The notes under the pieces were generated by a model that worked only from the letters and a program-made list of their open reading frames with translations, was not told the DNA's origin and did not search any database. A stretch of DNA of 64,000 nucleotides from RGIG3009 sp045578625 (lineage in GTDB: Bacteria; Bacillota; Clostridia; Oscillospirales; Acutalibacteraceae): NCBI GenBank assembly GCA_045578625.1, contig JAZNKN010000011.1:25980-89979 (forward strand), written 5' to 3'. Below, piece by piece: positions 40,566-50,010 of this stretch; the stretch's first letter is position 1; each line of letters begins with the position of its first letter. The translations under genes were made by a program, and so were the position numbers.

Positions 40566-42380
40566 TTATTCATCGTCGCTCAGCTTGAGCACGGCCATAA
40601 ACGCTTCCTGCGGCACCTCGACACTGCCGAGCTGACGCATCCGCTTTTTGCCTTCCTTCTGCTTCTCCAGCAGCTTCTTCTTCCGGGTAATATCACCGCC
40701 GTAGCACTTCGCCAGCACGTCCTTGCGCATGGCGCGCACCGTCTCGCGCGCGATGATCTTCCCGCCGATGGCCGCTTGGATCGGTACTTCAAACAGCTGA
40801 CGTGGAATGTTGTCCCGCAGCTTCTCGCACAACCGCCGTCCGCGCGAGTATGCGCTGCCGGCAAATACGATAAAGGAGAGCGCGTCCACGATCTCACCGT
40901 TGAGCAGAATATCCAGCTTGACCAACTCCGACTTCTGGTATCCCTTCAGCTCGTAATCAAAACTGGCATACCCGCGGGTGCGCGATTTCAACGCATCGAA
41001 GAAGTCGTAGACGATCTCGTTCAGCGGCAGCTCATAATGGATATCCACACGCGTCTCGTCCAAATACTTCATATCCTTGAACACGCCGCGGCGCTGCTGA
41101 CACAGCTCCATGATATTGCCGACGTAATCCGTAGGCGACAGGATGTGCGCCTCGGCGATCGGCTCCTCAGCCATCGACACCGTACCGGGATCGGGATAAT
41201 TCGTGGGGTTGTCGATATACTGTACCTCGCCGTCGGTGCGGGTGATGCGGTAGATAACACTGGGCGCCGTGGTGATCAGATCCAGATCGTATTCACGCTC
41301 CAAACGCTCCTGAATGATCTCCATGTGCAGCAATCCGAGGAAGCCGCAGCGGAAGCCAAAGCCAAGCGCCACAGAGGTCTCGGGTTCAAAGGTCAGTGAC
41401 GCATCATTGAGCTGCAGCCGCTCCAGTGCCTCACGCAGATCCTGATAATGCGCACCGTCTGCGGGAAATACACCGCAGAACACCATCGGGTTGACCTTGC
41501 GGTAGCCGGGCAGCGGTTCCGGAGCGGGGCGGGACGCCAACGTCACGGTATCGCCGACACGGGCATCGCTCACCGTCTTGATGGAAGCCGCGATATACCC
41601 GACCTGTCCGGCACGCAACTCCTCACACGGCTCCAACGAGCCGGGACGCAGAATACCGGTTTCCACCACATCAAACGTAGCACCGGTGGCCATCATACGA
41701 ATGGTATCCCCCACCCGCACGCGGCCTTCCTTCACGCGGATGTATACGATAACACCGCGGTAACTGTCGTAGTAGCTGTCAAAGATCAGCGCCTGCAGCG
41801 GCGCATCCTCGTCACCCTGCGGTGCGGGAACGGTCTTGACCACCGCCTCCAGCACCTGCTCGATGTTCGTGCCGAGCTTGGCCGAGACCAACGGCGCTTC
41901 GGAAGCATCGATACCGATGATATCCTCGATCTCGGCACGTACCTCCTCCGGTCGGGCAGAAGGTAGATCGATCTTGTTGATGACCGGCACGATCTCCAGC
42001 CCGTGCTCCACCGCCAGATAGGTGTTCGCCAGCGTCTGAGCCTCAATGCCCTGTGAGGCGTCCACGATCAGGATCGCACCCTCGCACGCCGCCAGCGAGC
42101 GCGACACCTCGTAGTTAAAGTCAACGTGACCGGGGGTGTCGATCAGATTGAAAATGTACGTTTCTCCATCCTCGGCATCGTACGACACCGTCACGGCGTG
42201 CGCTTTAATAGTAATGCCGCGCTCGCGCTCCAGATCCATGCTGTCGAGCAGCTGATCCTCCATGTCGCGCAGCGCCACCGCCCGCGTATGCTCCAAAATA
42301 CGGTCTGCGAGCGTCGATTTGCCGTGATCAATGTGCGCTATGATACAGAAGTTACGGGTATGTTCACGCGATGCCGCCAT
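40566..42380 (-). CDS. lepA: Elongation factor 4 (LepA) GTPase
   Basis: 604 aa. Ribosome-associated GTPase affecting initiation and back-translocation. G motifs IAHIDHGKSTLADRIL, LIDTPGHVDFNYEVSRSL and VINKIDLPSARPE; C-terminal LepA-specific domain with GGDITRKKKLLEKQKEGKKR and the MAVLKLSDDE ending. Its start lies inside the end of the DEAD helicase gene (17-base overlap). Confidence 0.97.
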   Translation of the reverse strand: MAASREHTRNFCIIAHIDHGKSTLADRILEHTRAVALRDMEDQLLDSMDLERERGITIKAHAVTVSYDAEDGETYIFNLIDTPGHVDFNYEVSRSLAACEGAILIVDASQGIEAQTLANTYLAVEHGLEIVPVINKIDLPSARPEEVRAEIEDIIGIDASEAPLVSAKLGTNIEQVLEAVVKTVPAPQGDEDAPLQALIFDSYYDSYRGVIVYIRVKEGRVRVGDTIRMMATGATFDVVETGILRPGSLEPCEELRAGQVGYIAASIKTVSDARVGDTVTLASRPAPEPLPGYRKVNPMVFCGVFPADGAHYQDLREALERLQLNDASLTFEPETSVALGFGFRCGFLGLLHMEIIQERLEREYDLDLITTAPSVIYRITRTDGEVQYIDNPTNYPDPGTVSMAEEPIAEAHILSPTDYVGNIMELCQQRRGVFKDMKYLDETRVDIHYELPLNEIVYDFFDALKSRTRGYASFDYELKGYQKSELVKLDILLNGEIVDALSFIVFAGSAYSRGRRLCEKLRDNIPRQLFEVPIQAAIGGKIIARETVRAMRKDVLAKCYGGDITRKKKLLEKQKEGKKRMRQLGSVEVPQEAFMAVLKLSDDE

Positions 42381-43575
42381 GCTCGTTCTCCTCTCGCTGC
42401 GCCGCCGCCCCGGTAAAGGGAGATCCGTCCGCGCACACCGGATATCCGGTCTCGTCTACGGTGATATCAATGATATCGGAGCGTGTGTATTTGCGAATAT
42501 CCCGCATGCGGAACTGATCCATATCCGTGGTAAAGGTGATCGCTATACCGTGTCGCTTGGCACGGCCGGTACGGCCGATCCGATGTAGGTAATATTCGTT
42601 CTCGTCAGGAATATCGTAGTTGAATACCGCTTCCACGTCGTCCACATCGATGCCGCGGGCTGCCACGTCGGTAGCGACCAGGATCTCGAACTTACCCTTG
42701 CGGAATCCCTCCATCACACGGTTGCGCTGCGCCTGCGGAATATCGCCGTGCAGGCAGTCCACCGAGCATTCGCGTTTCTGCAGCTGCTTGGCCAACCACT
42801 GCACCGTGCTTTTGCGGTTGCAGAAGATCATCACGCGCTTCAGTTCCAGCGTATTGGTCAGCTTGCAGAGAAGTTCCAAGCGATCGCTGTCCGCCGCCTG
42901 CAGGGCGTACTGAACGATATGCGGGCGATCCTCGCCCTTCGCCTCCACCGTGATCTCCACGGCGTCGTGTTGATACTCCCACGCCACGTCCATCACCTCG
43001 CGGGAGATGGTAGCGCTGAACAGGGCGACCTGCGTATCACCCGGTGTCGCATTCAGAATTTTACGTACGTCGCGGATAAAGCCCATCTTGAGCATCTCGT
43101 CCGCCTCGTCCAACACCGCGGTGTAGACATTACCCAACCAGACCGTGCCGCGGTTCATGTGATCCAGCAGCCGACCCGGCGTGGCAACGATGATGTGCGG
43201 CTCTTTTTTCAGCGCCGTGATCTGCCGTTGGATAGATTGCCCGCCGTACAGCGCCACGATATGGATCTCCGGCAGAAACGCCGCTAACTGTTTGAGATCG
43301 TCCGCGATCTGGATGCACAGCTCACGCGTGGGGCAAATCACCAAACCTTGAATGTCGTGACAGTCTGGTCGGAAGCACTCCAACAACGGAATGCCGAAGG
43401 AACAGGTCTTGCCGGTGCCGGTGGGGGCTTTGGCGATCACGTCGCGCCCCTCCAACAACGGTGGGATCGCCCGCTCCTGAATGGGGGTCGCCTGGGAAAA
43501 ACCCATCGCCGACAACGCCCGCATCAGCTCGGGACGAAGCTCCAATTCTTCAAATCCGTTCAACACCTGTGCCAT
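42364..43575 (-). CDS. DEAD-box RNA helicase
   Basis: 403 aa core helicase with hardly any tail. Q motif GFSQATPIQERAIPPLL, Walker A APTGTGKTCSFGIPL, PTRELCIQIAD, VLDEADEMLKMG, FSATISREV, ATDVAARGIDVDDVEAVFNYD and HRIGRTGRAKRHG are complete. Such short DEAD proteins act in RNA turnover or ribosome assembly at low temperature (CshA/CshB type). First gene of a transcript with lepA; the subfamily is not assigned. Confidence 0.93.
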   Translation of the reverse strand: MAQVLNGFEELELRPELMRALSAMGFSQATPIQERAIPPLLEGRDVIAKAPTGTGKTCSFGIPLLECFRPDCHDIQGLVICPTRELCIQIADDLKQLAAFLPEIHIVALYGGQSIQRQITALKKEPHIIVATPGRLLDHMNRGTVWLGNVYTAVLDEADEMLKMGFIRDVRKILNATPGDTQVALFSATISREVMDVAWEYQHDAVEITVEAKGEDRPHIVQYALQAADSDRLELLCKLTNTLELKRVMIFCNRKSTVQWLAKQLQKRECSVDCLHGDIPQAQRNRVMEGFRKGKFEILVATDVAARGIDVDDVEAVFNYDIPDENEYYLHRIGRTGRAKRHGIAITFTTDMDQFRMRDIRKYTRSDIIDITVDETGYPVCADGSPFTGAAAQREENEHGGIA

Positions 43576-43619
43576 ACTGTCCTGTGACCTCCAAATAATT
43601 ACGCCATTATATTTGGTCT

Positions 43620-43648
43620 AGTATAGCACAAATTCTGTCGGCAGGCAA
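43620..43648 (-). promoter_or_regulatory. Promoter of the DEAD helicase-lepA transcript
   Basis: Minus strand -35 TTGCCT (43643-43648), 17 bases, -10 TATACT (43620-43625). No second promoter was identified before guaB, so the run down to asnB may be one long transcript. Confidence 0.7.
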
Positions 43649-43694
43649 GTGAAAACCGTTAAAAACCAGACGAAAAATGACAACTTTTCGTTGG

Positions 43695-44054
43695 TCAGCT
43701 GGTATAGTTCTCCAAAATCTCCGTCAGCATCTCCTCGCTGTCCACGGCAATGCCGACCTTCAGCCGCTCCTGCTCCTCCGTCGGAAGACTGCGGACATTC
43801 ACCTCGTACACGGTCAGCGGCTGTTCACCGCCATTCGCAAACAGCGCGACCATCCCCTCCCACTCCTTGAGCAGCTTCGGGTATGCCGGCAACGTCGTTG
43901 TTGTCACTGCGTCGGGCTGTACCCGCATCGTTTTCTCGTTATCGGTCGGCAGCAGCGCACCGACCCACGTTGCCGTACCAATCAGCACCGCCACAGCGAT
44001 CACCAAGGGGATCCACGTCGTATTTCGGGTACGCTTCTGTGTACTCTGGGGCAT
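43695..44054 (-). CDS. Membrane-anchored BofC C-terminal-domain-like protein
   Basis: 119 aa. One N-terminal membrane segment (WIPLVIAVAVLIGTATWVGA, about 14-33), a short Thr linker (DAVTTTTLPAYP), then about 65 residues (LKEWEGMVALFANGGEQPL, EVNVRSLPTEEQERLKVGI and DSEEMLTEILENYTS) whose order resembles the C-terminal domain of BofC, an intercompartmental signalling protein of sporulating bacilli. Whether it has that role here is unknown. Divergent from the PBP1A gene. ATG 44054 follows GGGAGG. Confidence 0.65.
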   Translation of the reverse strand: MPQSTQKRTRNTTWIPLVIAVAVLIGTATWVGALLPTDNEKTMRVQPDAVTTTTLPAYPKLLKEWEGMVALFANGGEQPLTVYEVNVRSLPTEEQERLKVGIAVDSEEMLTEILENYTS

Positions 44055-44126
44055 AATTGCATTCCTCCCGGTCCATATTAGTGTGGACGCTCCAAAAGGG
44101 GATATGCAAAGTTTACAATTTGGTAT

Positions 44127-44154
44127 TTGACTTTTCAGGCGCTTCTGCTATAAT
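44127..44154 (+). promoter_or_regulatory. PBP1A gene promoter
   Basis: -35 TTGACT (44127-44132), 16 bases, -10 TATAAT (44149-44154). Leader about 62 bases. Confidence 0.75.
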
Positions 44155-44223
44155 ATATTGTTGTTAAAGTGTGTATAATCGCCGCTTTGCGGCCGTCATT
44201 CTGTGTAGAAGGAGGAAGGCACC

Positions 44224-46578
44224 GTGGCCGTCAACAAAAAGTCTCCCGAACCCAAAGAACCCAAAAAGTCTGCCGAGACGGAACGCCCCGCCGAAAAGAA
44301 GCGGAAGCCTTCGTCGGTGTGGAGCCGCATCCGGTTGGTGTTGAGCATCATTGCCAAGGCCCTGCTGACCATCGGTCTGGTGGTCGTCATCACCGGCTGC
44401 ATCGTCGCTTGCGTGTTGACCATCTACGTCACCACCACCTTTGATAAAAACGCCGTTCCGGACATCGATATGATCACCAACAGCCAGACCTCCATCGTTA
44501 TGGTACAGGATACCGACACCGGCGAGTGGGTCGAGCATCAGCGTCTGGACGGTGTCAAGCGCGAATGGGTCAGCCTGAAGAACATCCCCGTGTACCTGCA
44601 AAACGCTGTGGTCGCCATCGAGGACGAGCGTTTCCACGAGCATTACGGCGTGGACTGGAAGCGTACTGTTTCCGCCGTCGCCAACCTCGTTTTGCATTTC
44701 AATGAGACCGAATACGGCGGATCGACGCTGACGCAGCAGTTGGTCAAAAATCTGACCGATAACGACGATCACACCATTGAGCGTAAGATCACCGAGATCC
44801 TGACTGCCATCGAGCTGGAGGAGACCTATTCCAAGGACGAGATCCTCCAGGCGTATCTGAACATTATTCCGCTCACCGGTACCATCGAGGGTGTCGGTGC
44901 CGGCGCGCAGTATTACTTCGACAAAGACGTCGGCGAGCTGTCGCTGGCGGAATGTGCCGTGTTGGCGAGTATCACCAACAACCCCAGTAAATACAACCCC
45001 TACACCCATCCGGAAAATCTTCTTCAGCGTCAGCGTACCGTTCTGTACAAAATGCACGAGCTGGGCTTTATCAGCTCGGATGAGTATCAGCAAGCGTTGG
45101 GCGAGGAGATCTATTTCACCCGCACCAGCCAGACCTACACCGTGTACGATTACTATACAGAAATGGTCATCGACGACGTGATCGACGACCTGATGACGAC
45201 CTACGGCTATACCGAGAGTCAGGCCGAAAATACGGTGTTCTACGGCGGTCTGACCATTTACTCCTGCGAGGATCCCGAATTGCAGGCCAAGGCCGAAGCG
45301 GTCTACAACGACGAGTCGAACTTCCCCAAACCGCTCAAGGGAGACGAGGAGCAGCCTCAGGCGGCGATCTTTGTCATGGACTACACCGGCAAGGCGGTAG
45401 CCGTTGTCGGTGGCCGCGGGGAAAAGACGGCTAACCGTGTTCTTAACCGCGCTACCGATTCCATGCGTCAGCCCGGTTCGGCGATGAAACCGATCGCCGT
45501 GTACGCCCCCGCCATCAAAAACAATCTGATCAGCTTCTCCTCCTCGCTGCCGAACTGCTATATCACGCTGAAAAACGGCACGAAATGGCCGCGCAACTAC
45601 GGCCAGAGCCGCCCCACCGACCTCGGTATGACGGTGGTGGACTTGGCGGTGCAGACCTCGATGAACACCGTACCGGCACAGATCCTCGACACCCTACTGC
45701 CGGTCAATACCGCGTTCGATTTCTTGACAAAATCGCTGCACATGACCTCGCTGGACAACACCTGGGACCGCGACTACGCGCCGATGGCACTGGGCGGTCT
45801 GACCAATGGTGTCTACGCCCGCGAGATCGCCGCGGCTTATCAGGTGTTCGGCAGTGGCGGCATCTATAACGAGCCCTACTCCTACACCAAGGTCACCCGC
45901 AACGGTGAGGTCATCCTCACCAACGGCCCCAGCGGTGAGCGCGTGTTGGACGTCAACTCGGCGTACATCACCAACCGCCTGCTGCAAAACGTCATCACCG
46001 GCTCCGGCACCCGCGGCGTCGCCGCCACCGGCCGAAAGCTCAAGGACGACTGGACCAAAAAAGGCTGGGAGATCTTTGCCAAGACCGGTACCACGCAGGA
46101 AAACAACGACGTGTGGCTGGTCGGCGGCACACCGAAATACGTGGCCGCCAGTTGGTTCGGCTACGACCTGAACCAAGAGCTTACCACTGAGCAAAAGAAC
46201 TACGCCCGCACGCTGTGGAGCGCTGTGCTGTTGGAGCTGCATGAAGGTGACGAGCCGATGACCTTTGAGACCATCCCCGGCACCGAAAGCAGCGACAACC
46301 CGCAAAGCATCAAGGGTACCACCGTGCAGGTCAACTATTGTGTGGAAACCGGTCTGCTGTCTGCCGGCAACTGCCCCAAGACCAACCTCGGCGTGTACAA
46401 GCCGGACCAGATGCCGGACGTCTGCCGCCACGGCACGACGACCGACGACCCCGATGATACCGAGGGTAGCACCGGCACGACCACCGGTACCACCTCCGGA
46501 ACAACGACCGGTGCTCCGACCACTACAACGACCACTGCACCGCCGGCGACCACCGCAACGACCACGGACGCCCCCTGA
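44224..46578 (+). CDS. Class A penicillin-binding protein (PBP1A family)
   Basis: 784 aa from GTG 44224 (GGAGG before it). Bifunctional peptidoglycan synthase: polymerises lipid II and cross-links it. Basic cytoplasmic start, one membrane helix (about 40-65), GT51 glycosyltransferase domain (VVAIEDERFHEHYGVDWKR with catalytic Glu, GGSTLTQQLVKNL), then transpeptidase domain with QPGSAMKPIAVY (active Ser, SxxK), SMN (QTSMNTVPAQ) and KTGTTQEN. The last 50 residues are Thr/Pro repeats (TTTGTTSGTTTGAP), a wall-spanning tail. Complete. Confidence 0.96.
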   Translation: MAVNKKSPEPKEPKKSAETERPAEKKRKPSSVWSRIRLVLSIIAKALLTIGLVVVITGCIVACVLTIYVTTTFDKNAVPDIDMITNSQTSIVMVQDTDTGEWVEHQRLDGVKREWVSLKNIPVYLQNAVVAIEDERFHEHYGVDWKRTVSAVANLVLHFNETEYGGSTLTQQLVKNLTDNDDHTIERKITEILTAIELEETYSKDEILQAYLNIIPLTGTIEGVGAGAQYYFDKDVGELSLAECAVLASITNNPSKYNPYTHPENLLQRQRTVLYKMHELGFISSDEYQQALGEEIYFTRTSQTYTVYDYYTEMVIDDVIDDLMTTYGYTESQAENTVFYGGLTIYSCEDPELQAKAEAVYNDESNFPKPLKGDEEQPQAAIFVMDYTGKAVAVVGGRGEKTANRVLNRATDSMRQPGSAMKPIAVYAPAIKNNLISFSSSLPNCYITLKNGTKWPRNYGQSRPTDLGMTVVDLAVQTSMNTVPAQILDTLLPVNTAFDFLTKSLHMTSLDNTWDRDYAPMALGGLTNGVYAREIAAAYQVFGSGGIYNEPYSYTKVTRNGEVILTNGPSGERVLDVNSAYITNRLLQNVITGSGTRGVAATGRKLKDDWTKKGWEIFAKTGTTQENNDVWLVGGTPKYVAASWFGYDLNQELTTEQKNYARTLWSAVLLELHEGDEPMTFETIPGTESSDNPQSIKGTTVQVNYCVETGLLSAGNCPKTNLGVYKPDQMPDVCRHGTTTDDPDDTEGSTGTTTGTTSGTTTGAPTTTTTTAPPATTATTTDAP

Positions 46579-46593
46579 CCCCCGCCTTTTCTG

Positions 46594-46618
46594 CGCCCAT
46601 CCGTCCGTCGGGTGGGCG
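46594..46618 (+). terminator. PBP1A terminator
   Basis: CGCCCAT / GTGGGCG stem followed by TTTTCCTTGTTTTT. Confidence 0.75.
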
Positions 46619-46664
46619 TTTTCCTTGTTTTTGTAAAATTTCGGGATTTTTCCGAAAATTCTGC

Positions 46665-46693
46665 TTGATTTTCGCCACGCGATGTGCTATAGT
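46665..46693 (+). promoter_or_regulatory. Promoter of the ACT-hom-lysC operon
   Basis: -35 TTGATT (46665-46670), 17 bases, -10 TATAGT (46688-46693). Confidence 0.7.
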
Positions 46694-46722
46694 GTTTTCA
46701 TATTTCGCACAAGTGTATTTGG

Positions 46723-47223
46723 GTGGTGGACAGTTTGACCCCGAACGACGAATGGATCCTGGTTCGCGCCGACGTGCTGCCGGACGTGTATCGCCGTGTG
46801 CTTGCCGCACAGGCGGACCTGTCCTCCGGCCGCATTCGCTCGGTCAGCGAAGCAGCTCGCCTGCACGGTCTTTCGCGCAGCGCGTATTATAAGTATAGGG
46901 ACGTTGTGATGCCGTACGTCGGCAGATCAGCGCCCACCACCATGACGGTGGAGCTGCTGCTGCAGGATTGTCCCGGCGTGCTGTCGGGTGTTCTGTCCGC
47001 GTTTGCCGGTGCCGGTGCGAACATTCTCACCGTTAATCAGGACTCCCCCGCCAGCGGTAAGGCGCAGGCGACGGTCTGCGCACGGACTGACGCGATGTCG
47101 GCCCCCATTGATCTGTTTATTGAGCAGATCGGGCGCATCCCGGGAGTTCAGCACATTATCAGCGTGCGGCGTCAAAACGACCCCGCATCTTCGGAAGCAC
47201 CGAAAGGAGAGGCAGTTCTATGA
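46723..47223 (+). CDS. ACT domain protein (PheB/UPF0735-like)
   Basis: 166 aa if GTG 46723 is used; TTG 46735 is an alternative and neither has a strong site. The N-terminal part has a helix-turn-helix-like stretch (VSEAARLHGLSRSAYYKYRD) and the rest is an ACT domain (LLLQDCPGVLSGVLSAFAGAGANILTV). The family commonly sits directly before homoserine dehydrogenase and is thought to sense an amino acid. Its last four bases overlap the hom start (ATGA), so coupling is expected. Confidence 0.82.
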   Translation: MVDSLTPNDEWILVRADVLPDVYRRVLAAQADLSSGRIRSVSEAARLHGLSRSAYYKYRDVVMPYVGRSAPTTMTVELLLQDCPGVLSGVLSAFAGAGANILTVNQDSPASGKAQATVCARTDAMSAPIDLFIEQIGRIPGVQHIISVRRQNDPASSEAPKGEAVL

Positions 47224-48455
47224 TTCAGGTAGCAATTTTGGGACACGGCGTTGTCGGTTCCGGCGTGGCAGAGGTATTGCGCCAAAACCACGAAACCATC
47301 ACACACAAGGCCGGCGACACCATCGAGATCAAACGGATCCTGGATCTGCGGAGCTTTCCCGATCTGCCCTACGCTGATCTGTTTACCACCTCGTTTGATG
47401 ATATTCTGAACGATCCCGATATTCGCATCGTCGTAGAAACGATGGGTGGTCTGCACCCGGCGTACGATTACGTCAAGGCCTGCCTGCTGGCCGGCAAGAG
47501 CGTCGTTACCTCCAACAAAGAGTTGGTCGCCGCGTGCGGTGATGAACTGCTCGCGATCGCCAAGGAAAACAACCTCAACTTCTTGTTTGAAGCCAGTGTG
47601 GGAGGCGGTATTCCGATCCTGCGCCCCCTCGATCAGTGTCTCGCGGCCAACGAGGTGTACGAGATCGCAGGTATCCTCAACGGCACGACCAACTTTATGC
47701 TCACCCGCATGGTGCAGGACGGTATGGATTTTGATGCCGCCTTGGCACTGGCACAGCAGCTCGGTTACGCAGAACGCAACCCCGCTGCCGATATCGAGGG
47801 ACACGATGCCTGCCGCAAGATCTGCATTCTGGCATCGCTGGCATTCGGAAAGCACGTCTACCCCGATCAGGTACATACCGAAGGTATCACCGAGCTGACG
47901 CCGGAGGATGTCCGTTGCGCGGACGCGCAGAACTGCGTGATCAAGCTGATCGGTCGGGTACGGCAGCAGGGCGATAAGATCCATTGCCTGGTTGCCCCGA
48001 TGCTGATCCCGAAGAGCAGTTTGCTAGCTGACGTCAACGACGTATTCAACGGCATTATGGTGCGCGGTAATGCCATCGGTGACGTGGTATTCTACGGTCG
48101 CGGCGCGGGCAAGCTGCCCACCGCCTCGGCGGTGGTGGCCGACGTCATCGACGAGGTCAAGCACCTGAACGCCCGCAAATACCTGTTCTGGGATCGCGGC
48201 GATCCGACGTACGTGCTGGATCCGCAGACCGACTCGTACGCGTTCCTGCTGCGCTTCCGCACCGCAGATAAGCAATCGCTGCTCAACCGTCTGCAGGATA
48301 CGCTGGGCGACGTCACCGTGGTTTCCTGCCCCGGCGATGCGGAGAACGAACTGGCGGTTCGCACACCGTCTGTGGCTGAAGAAGTATTAAACCGGCAGCT
48401 CGCGTCGCTGACCGATATTACGGTCATCCGCCGCCTGCGGATCGCCGAACTGTAA
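47220..48455 (+). CDS. hom: Homoserine dehydrogenase
   Basis: 411 aa. NAD(P)H reduction of aspartate semialdehyde to homoserine for Thr and Met. Nucleotide loop AILGHGVVGSGVAEVL, catalytic region LNGTTNFMLTRMVQDG and NPAADIEGHDACRKICILAS (lysine and acidic pocket), and a C-terminal ACT domain (YAFLLRFRTADKQSLLNRL) for feedback inhibition by threonine. Followed by lysC 18 bases on. Confidence 0.95.
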   Translation: MIQVAILGHGVVGSGVAEVLRQNHETITHKAGDTIEIKRILDLRSFPDLPYADLFTTSFDDILNDPDIRIVVETMGGLHPAYDYVKACLLAGKSVVTSNKELVAACGDELLAIAKENNLNFLFEASVGGGIPILRPLDQCLAANEVYEIAGILNGTTNFMLTRMVQDGMDFDAALALAQQLGYAERNPAADIEGHDACRKICILASLAFGKHVYPDQVHTEGITELTPEDVRCADAQNCVIKLIGRVRQQGDKIHCLVAPMLIPKSSLLADVNDVFNGIMVRGNAIGDVVFYGRGAGKLPTASAVVADVIDEVKHLNARKYLFWDRGDPTYVLDPQTDSYAFLLRFRTADKQSLLNRLQDTLGDVTVVSCPGDAENELAVRTPSVAEEVLNRQLASLTDITVIRRLRIAEL

Positions 48456-48473
48456 AAGGAGGACTCATACATT

Positions 48474-49682
48474 ATGCTGATCGTACAGAAATTCGGCGGC
48501 AGCTCCGTCGCCGATGCCGAGCGCGTGATGCGCGTTGCGGATATTATCACCCGCACCTATCGGCAGGGGAACGAGGTCGTGGTCGTGGTTTCCGCTCAGG
48601 GCGACACCACCGACGACCTCATCGAAAAGGCCAACGAGATCAATCCCAAGGCCAGCAAGCGTGAAATGGATATGCTGCTCGCCTCCGGTGAACAGATCTC
48701 CATCGCTCTGCTTGCTATGGCGATCGAAAAGCTGGGATGCCCCGCTATTTCGCTTCTGGGCTGGCAGGCCGGCTTCCGCACCAACTCCAAGTATTCCACC
48801 GCCCGCATCAAGAAGGTCGATTCCGAGCGTATCCGCGCGGAGCTGGACAAGAACAAGATCGTCATCGTCGCCGGCTTCCAGGGCCTGAACAAATACGACG
48901 ATATCACCACCCTCGGCCGCGGCGGCTCGGATACCAGTGCTGTGGCGATCGCCGCCTCTATGCACGCGGATCTGTGCCAGATCTACACCGATGTGGACGG
49001 CGTTTACACCGCCGACCCGCGCAAGGTGCCGAATGCCCGCAAGCTGGAGGAGATCACGCACGACGAGATGCTCGAGCTCGCAACGCTTGGCGCACAGGTG
49101 CTGAACAACCGTTCGGTGGAAATGGCAAAGAAATACGGCATTGAGCTGGAGGTCCTTTCCAGCATTACACAAAAACCCGGTACCAAAGTTAAGGAGGTCA
49201 CCAACGTGGAAAAAATGTTGATCACAGGTGTTGCGAAGGACACCAGTATTGCCCGCATCGAGATCGTCGGTCTGCCCGACTCCCCCGGTATCGCCTTTAA
49301 GGTGTTTTCGCTGGTGGCGCAGGCTCACGTCAACGTCGATATCATCCTGCAGTCGGTCGGCCGTGACGGCACCAAGGATATCTCCTTCACCGTTCCGGAG
49401 GCCGATGGCGAAAAGACCGTTGCCGCCGTCAAGGAATACTGCGACCGTCTGGGTGTCAAGAAGATCAACTGCGACACCGATCTGGCCAAGGTATCCATCG
49501 TGGGCGCCGGTATGGAGACCCACGAAGGCGTTGCCGCCAAGATGTTCGAGGCGCTGTCGGATGCCAACATCAACATCCAGACGATCTCCACCAGCGAGAT
49601 CAAGATCTCGGTGCTGATCGACCGCAGAGACGCCGACCGTGCGGTAACTGCGGTACACGGCAAATTCTTTGACAACGACTGA
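48474..49682 (+). CDS. lysC: Aspartate kinase
   Basis: 402 aa. First step of the aspartate pathway. Kinase domain with MLIVQKFGGSSVADAERV, LGRGGSDTSAVAIAASM and YTDVDGVYTADPR (about 1-240), then two ACT domains starting VEKMLITGVAKDTSIARIEI and VSIVGAGMETHEGVAAKMF that bind Lys or Thr. Inside the gene, AAGGAGGT at 49191 precedes an in-frame GTG at 49206, so a separate regulatory beta subunit is likely made, as in Bacillus aspartokinase II. Confidence 0.95.
   Translation: MLIVQKFGGSSVADAERVMRVADIITRTYRQGNEVVVVVSAQGDTTDDLIEKANEINPKASKREMDMLLASGEQISIALLAMAIEKLGCPAISLLGWQAGFRTNSKYSTARIKKVDSERIRAELDKNKIVIVAGFQGLNKYDDITTLGRGGSDTSAVAIAASMHADLCQIYTDVDGVYTADPRKVPNARKLEEITHDEMLELATLGAQVLNNRSVEMAKKYGIELEVLSSITQKPGTKVKEVTNVEKMLITGVAKDTSIARIEIVGLPDSPGIAFKVFSLVAQAHVNVDIILQSVGRDGTKDISFTVPEADGEKTVAAVKEYCDRLGVKKINCDTDLAKVSIVGAGMETHEGVAAKMFEALSDANINIQTISTSEIKISVLIDRRDADRAVTAVHGKFFDND
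49191..49208 (+). promoter_or_regulatory. Internal ribosome binding site and GTG start for a lysC beta subunit
   Basis: AAGGAGGT (49191-49198) is a perfect Shine-Dalgarno, with GTG at 49206-49208 in frame eight bases on. The product would be 158 aa, exactly the two ACT domains. Confidence 0.7.
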
Positions 49683-49698
49683 TCCCAACATGCAATCC

Positions 49699-49731
49699 AA
49701 ACGGCACATGTGCAAACGCACCTGTGCCGTT
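49699..49731 (+). terminator. lysC operon terminator
   Basis: AACGGCACATGTGC / GCACCTGTGCCGTT stem (one mismatch) with TTTTCTGTTTT after it. Confidence 0.85.
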
Positions 49732-49748
49732 TTCTGTTTTCCGCATTC

Positions 49749-49777
49749 TTGAATTCGCCGTAGGGCTATGGTATAAT
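49749..49777 (+). promoter_or_regulatory. Promoter of the small Cys protein-hemW transcript
   Basis: -35 TTGAAT (49749-49754), 17 bases, -10 TATAAT (49772-49777). Confidence 0.8.
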
Positions 49778-49795
49778 ACCGATGAGGTGAGACCC

Positions 49796-49975
49796 ATGGC
49801 TGAGTGGAATTGTGAGGAATGCGAAAACTTCGATTACGACGAAGAGACTGATGCCTATACCTGCCTGATGGATCTGGATATGGACGATTTTGAGCGCTTT
49901 GCGCTGTCCCGCCAAAGCCGGTGCCCGTTTTTCCGCATCCGCGACGAGTACCGCATCGTACGCCGTCAGAACTGA
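49796..49975 (+). CDS. Small conserved Cys protein (DUF6472-like)
   Basis: 59 aa from ATG 49796. Starts MAEWNCEECENFDYDEETDA and has Cys at CEEC, YTCLMDL and RCPFF, then FFRIRDEYRIVRRQN; four cysteines fit a metal site. It resembles a clostridial family of unknown function (DUF6472-like). Directly before hemW with a 35-base gap. Confidence 0.75.
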   Translation: MAEWNCEECENFDYDEETDAYTCLMDLDMDDFERFALSRQSRCPFFRIRDEYRIVRRQN

Positions 49976-50010
49976 CCGCGTACCGTTTTGAAAGAAAGGA
50001 GGCGAGCCGC

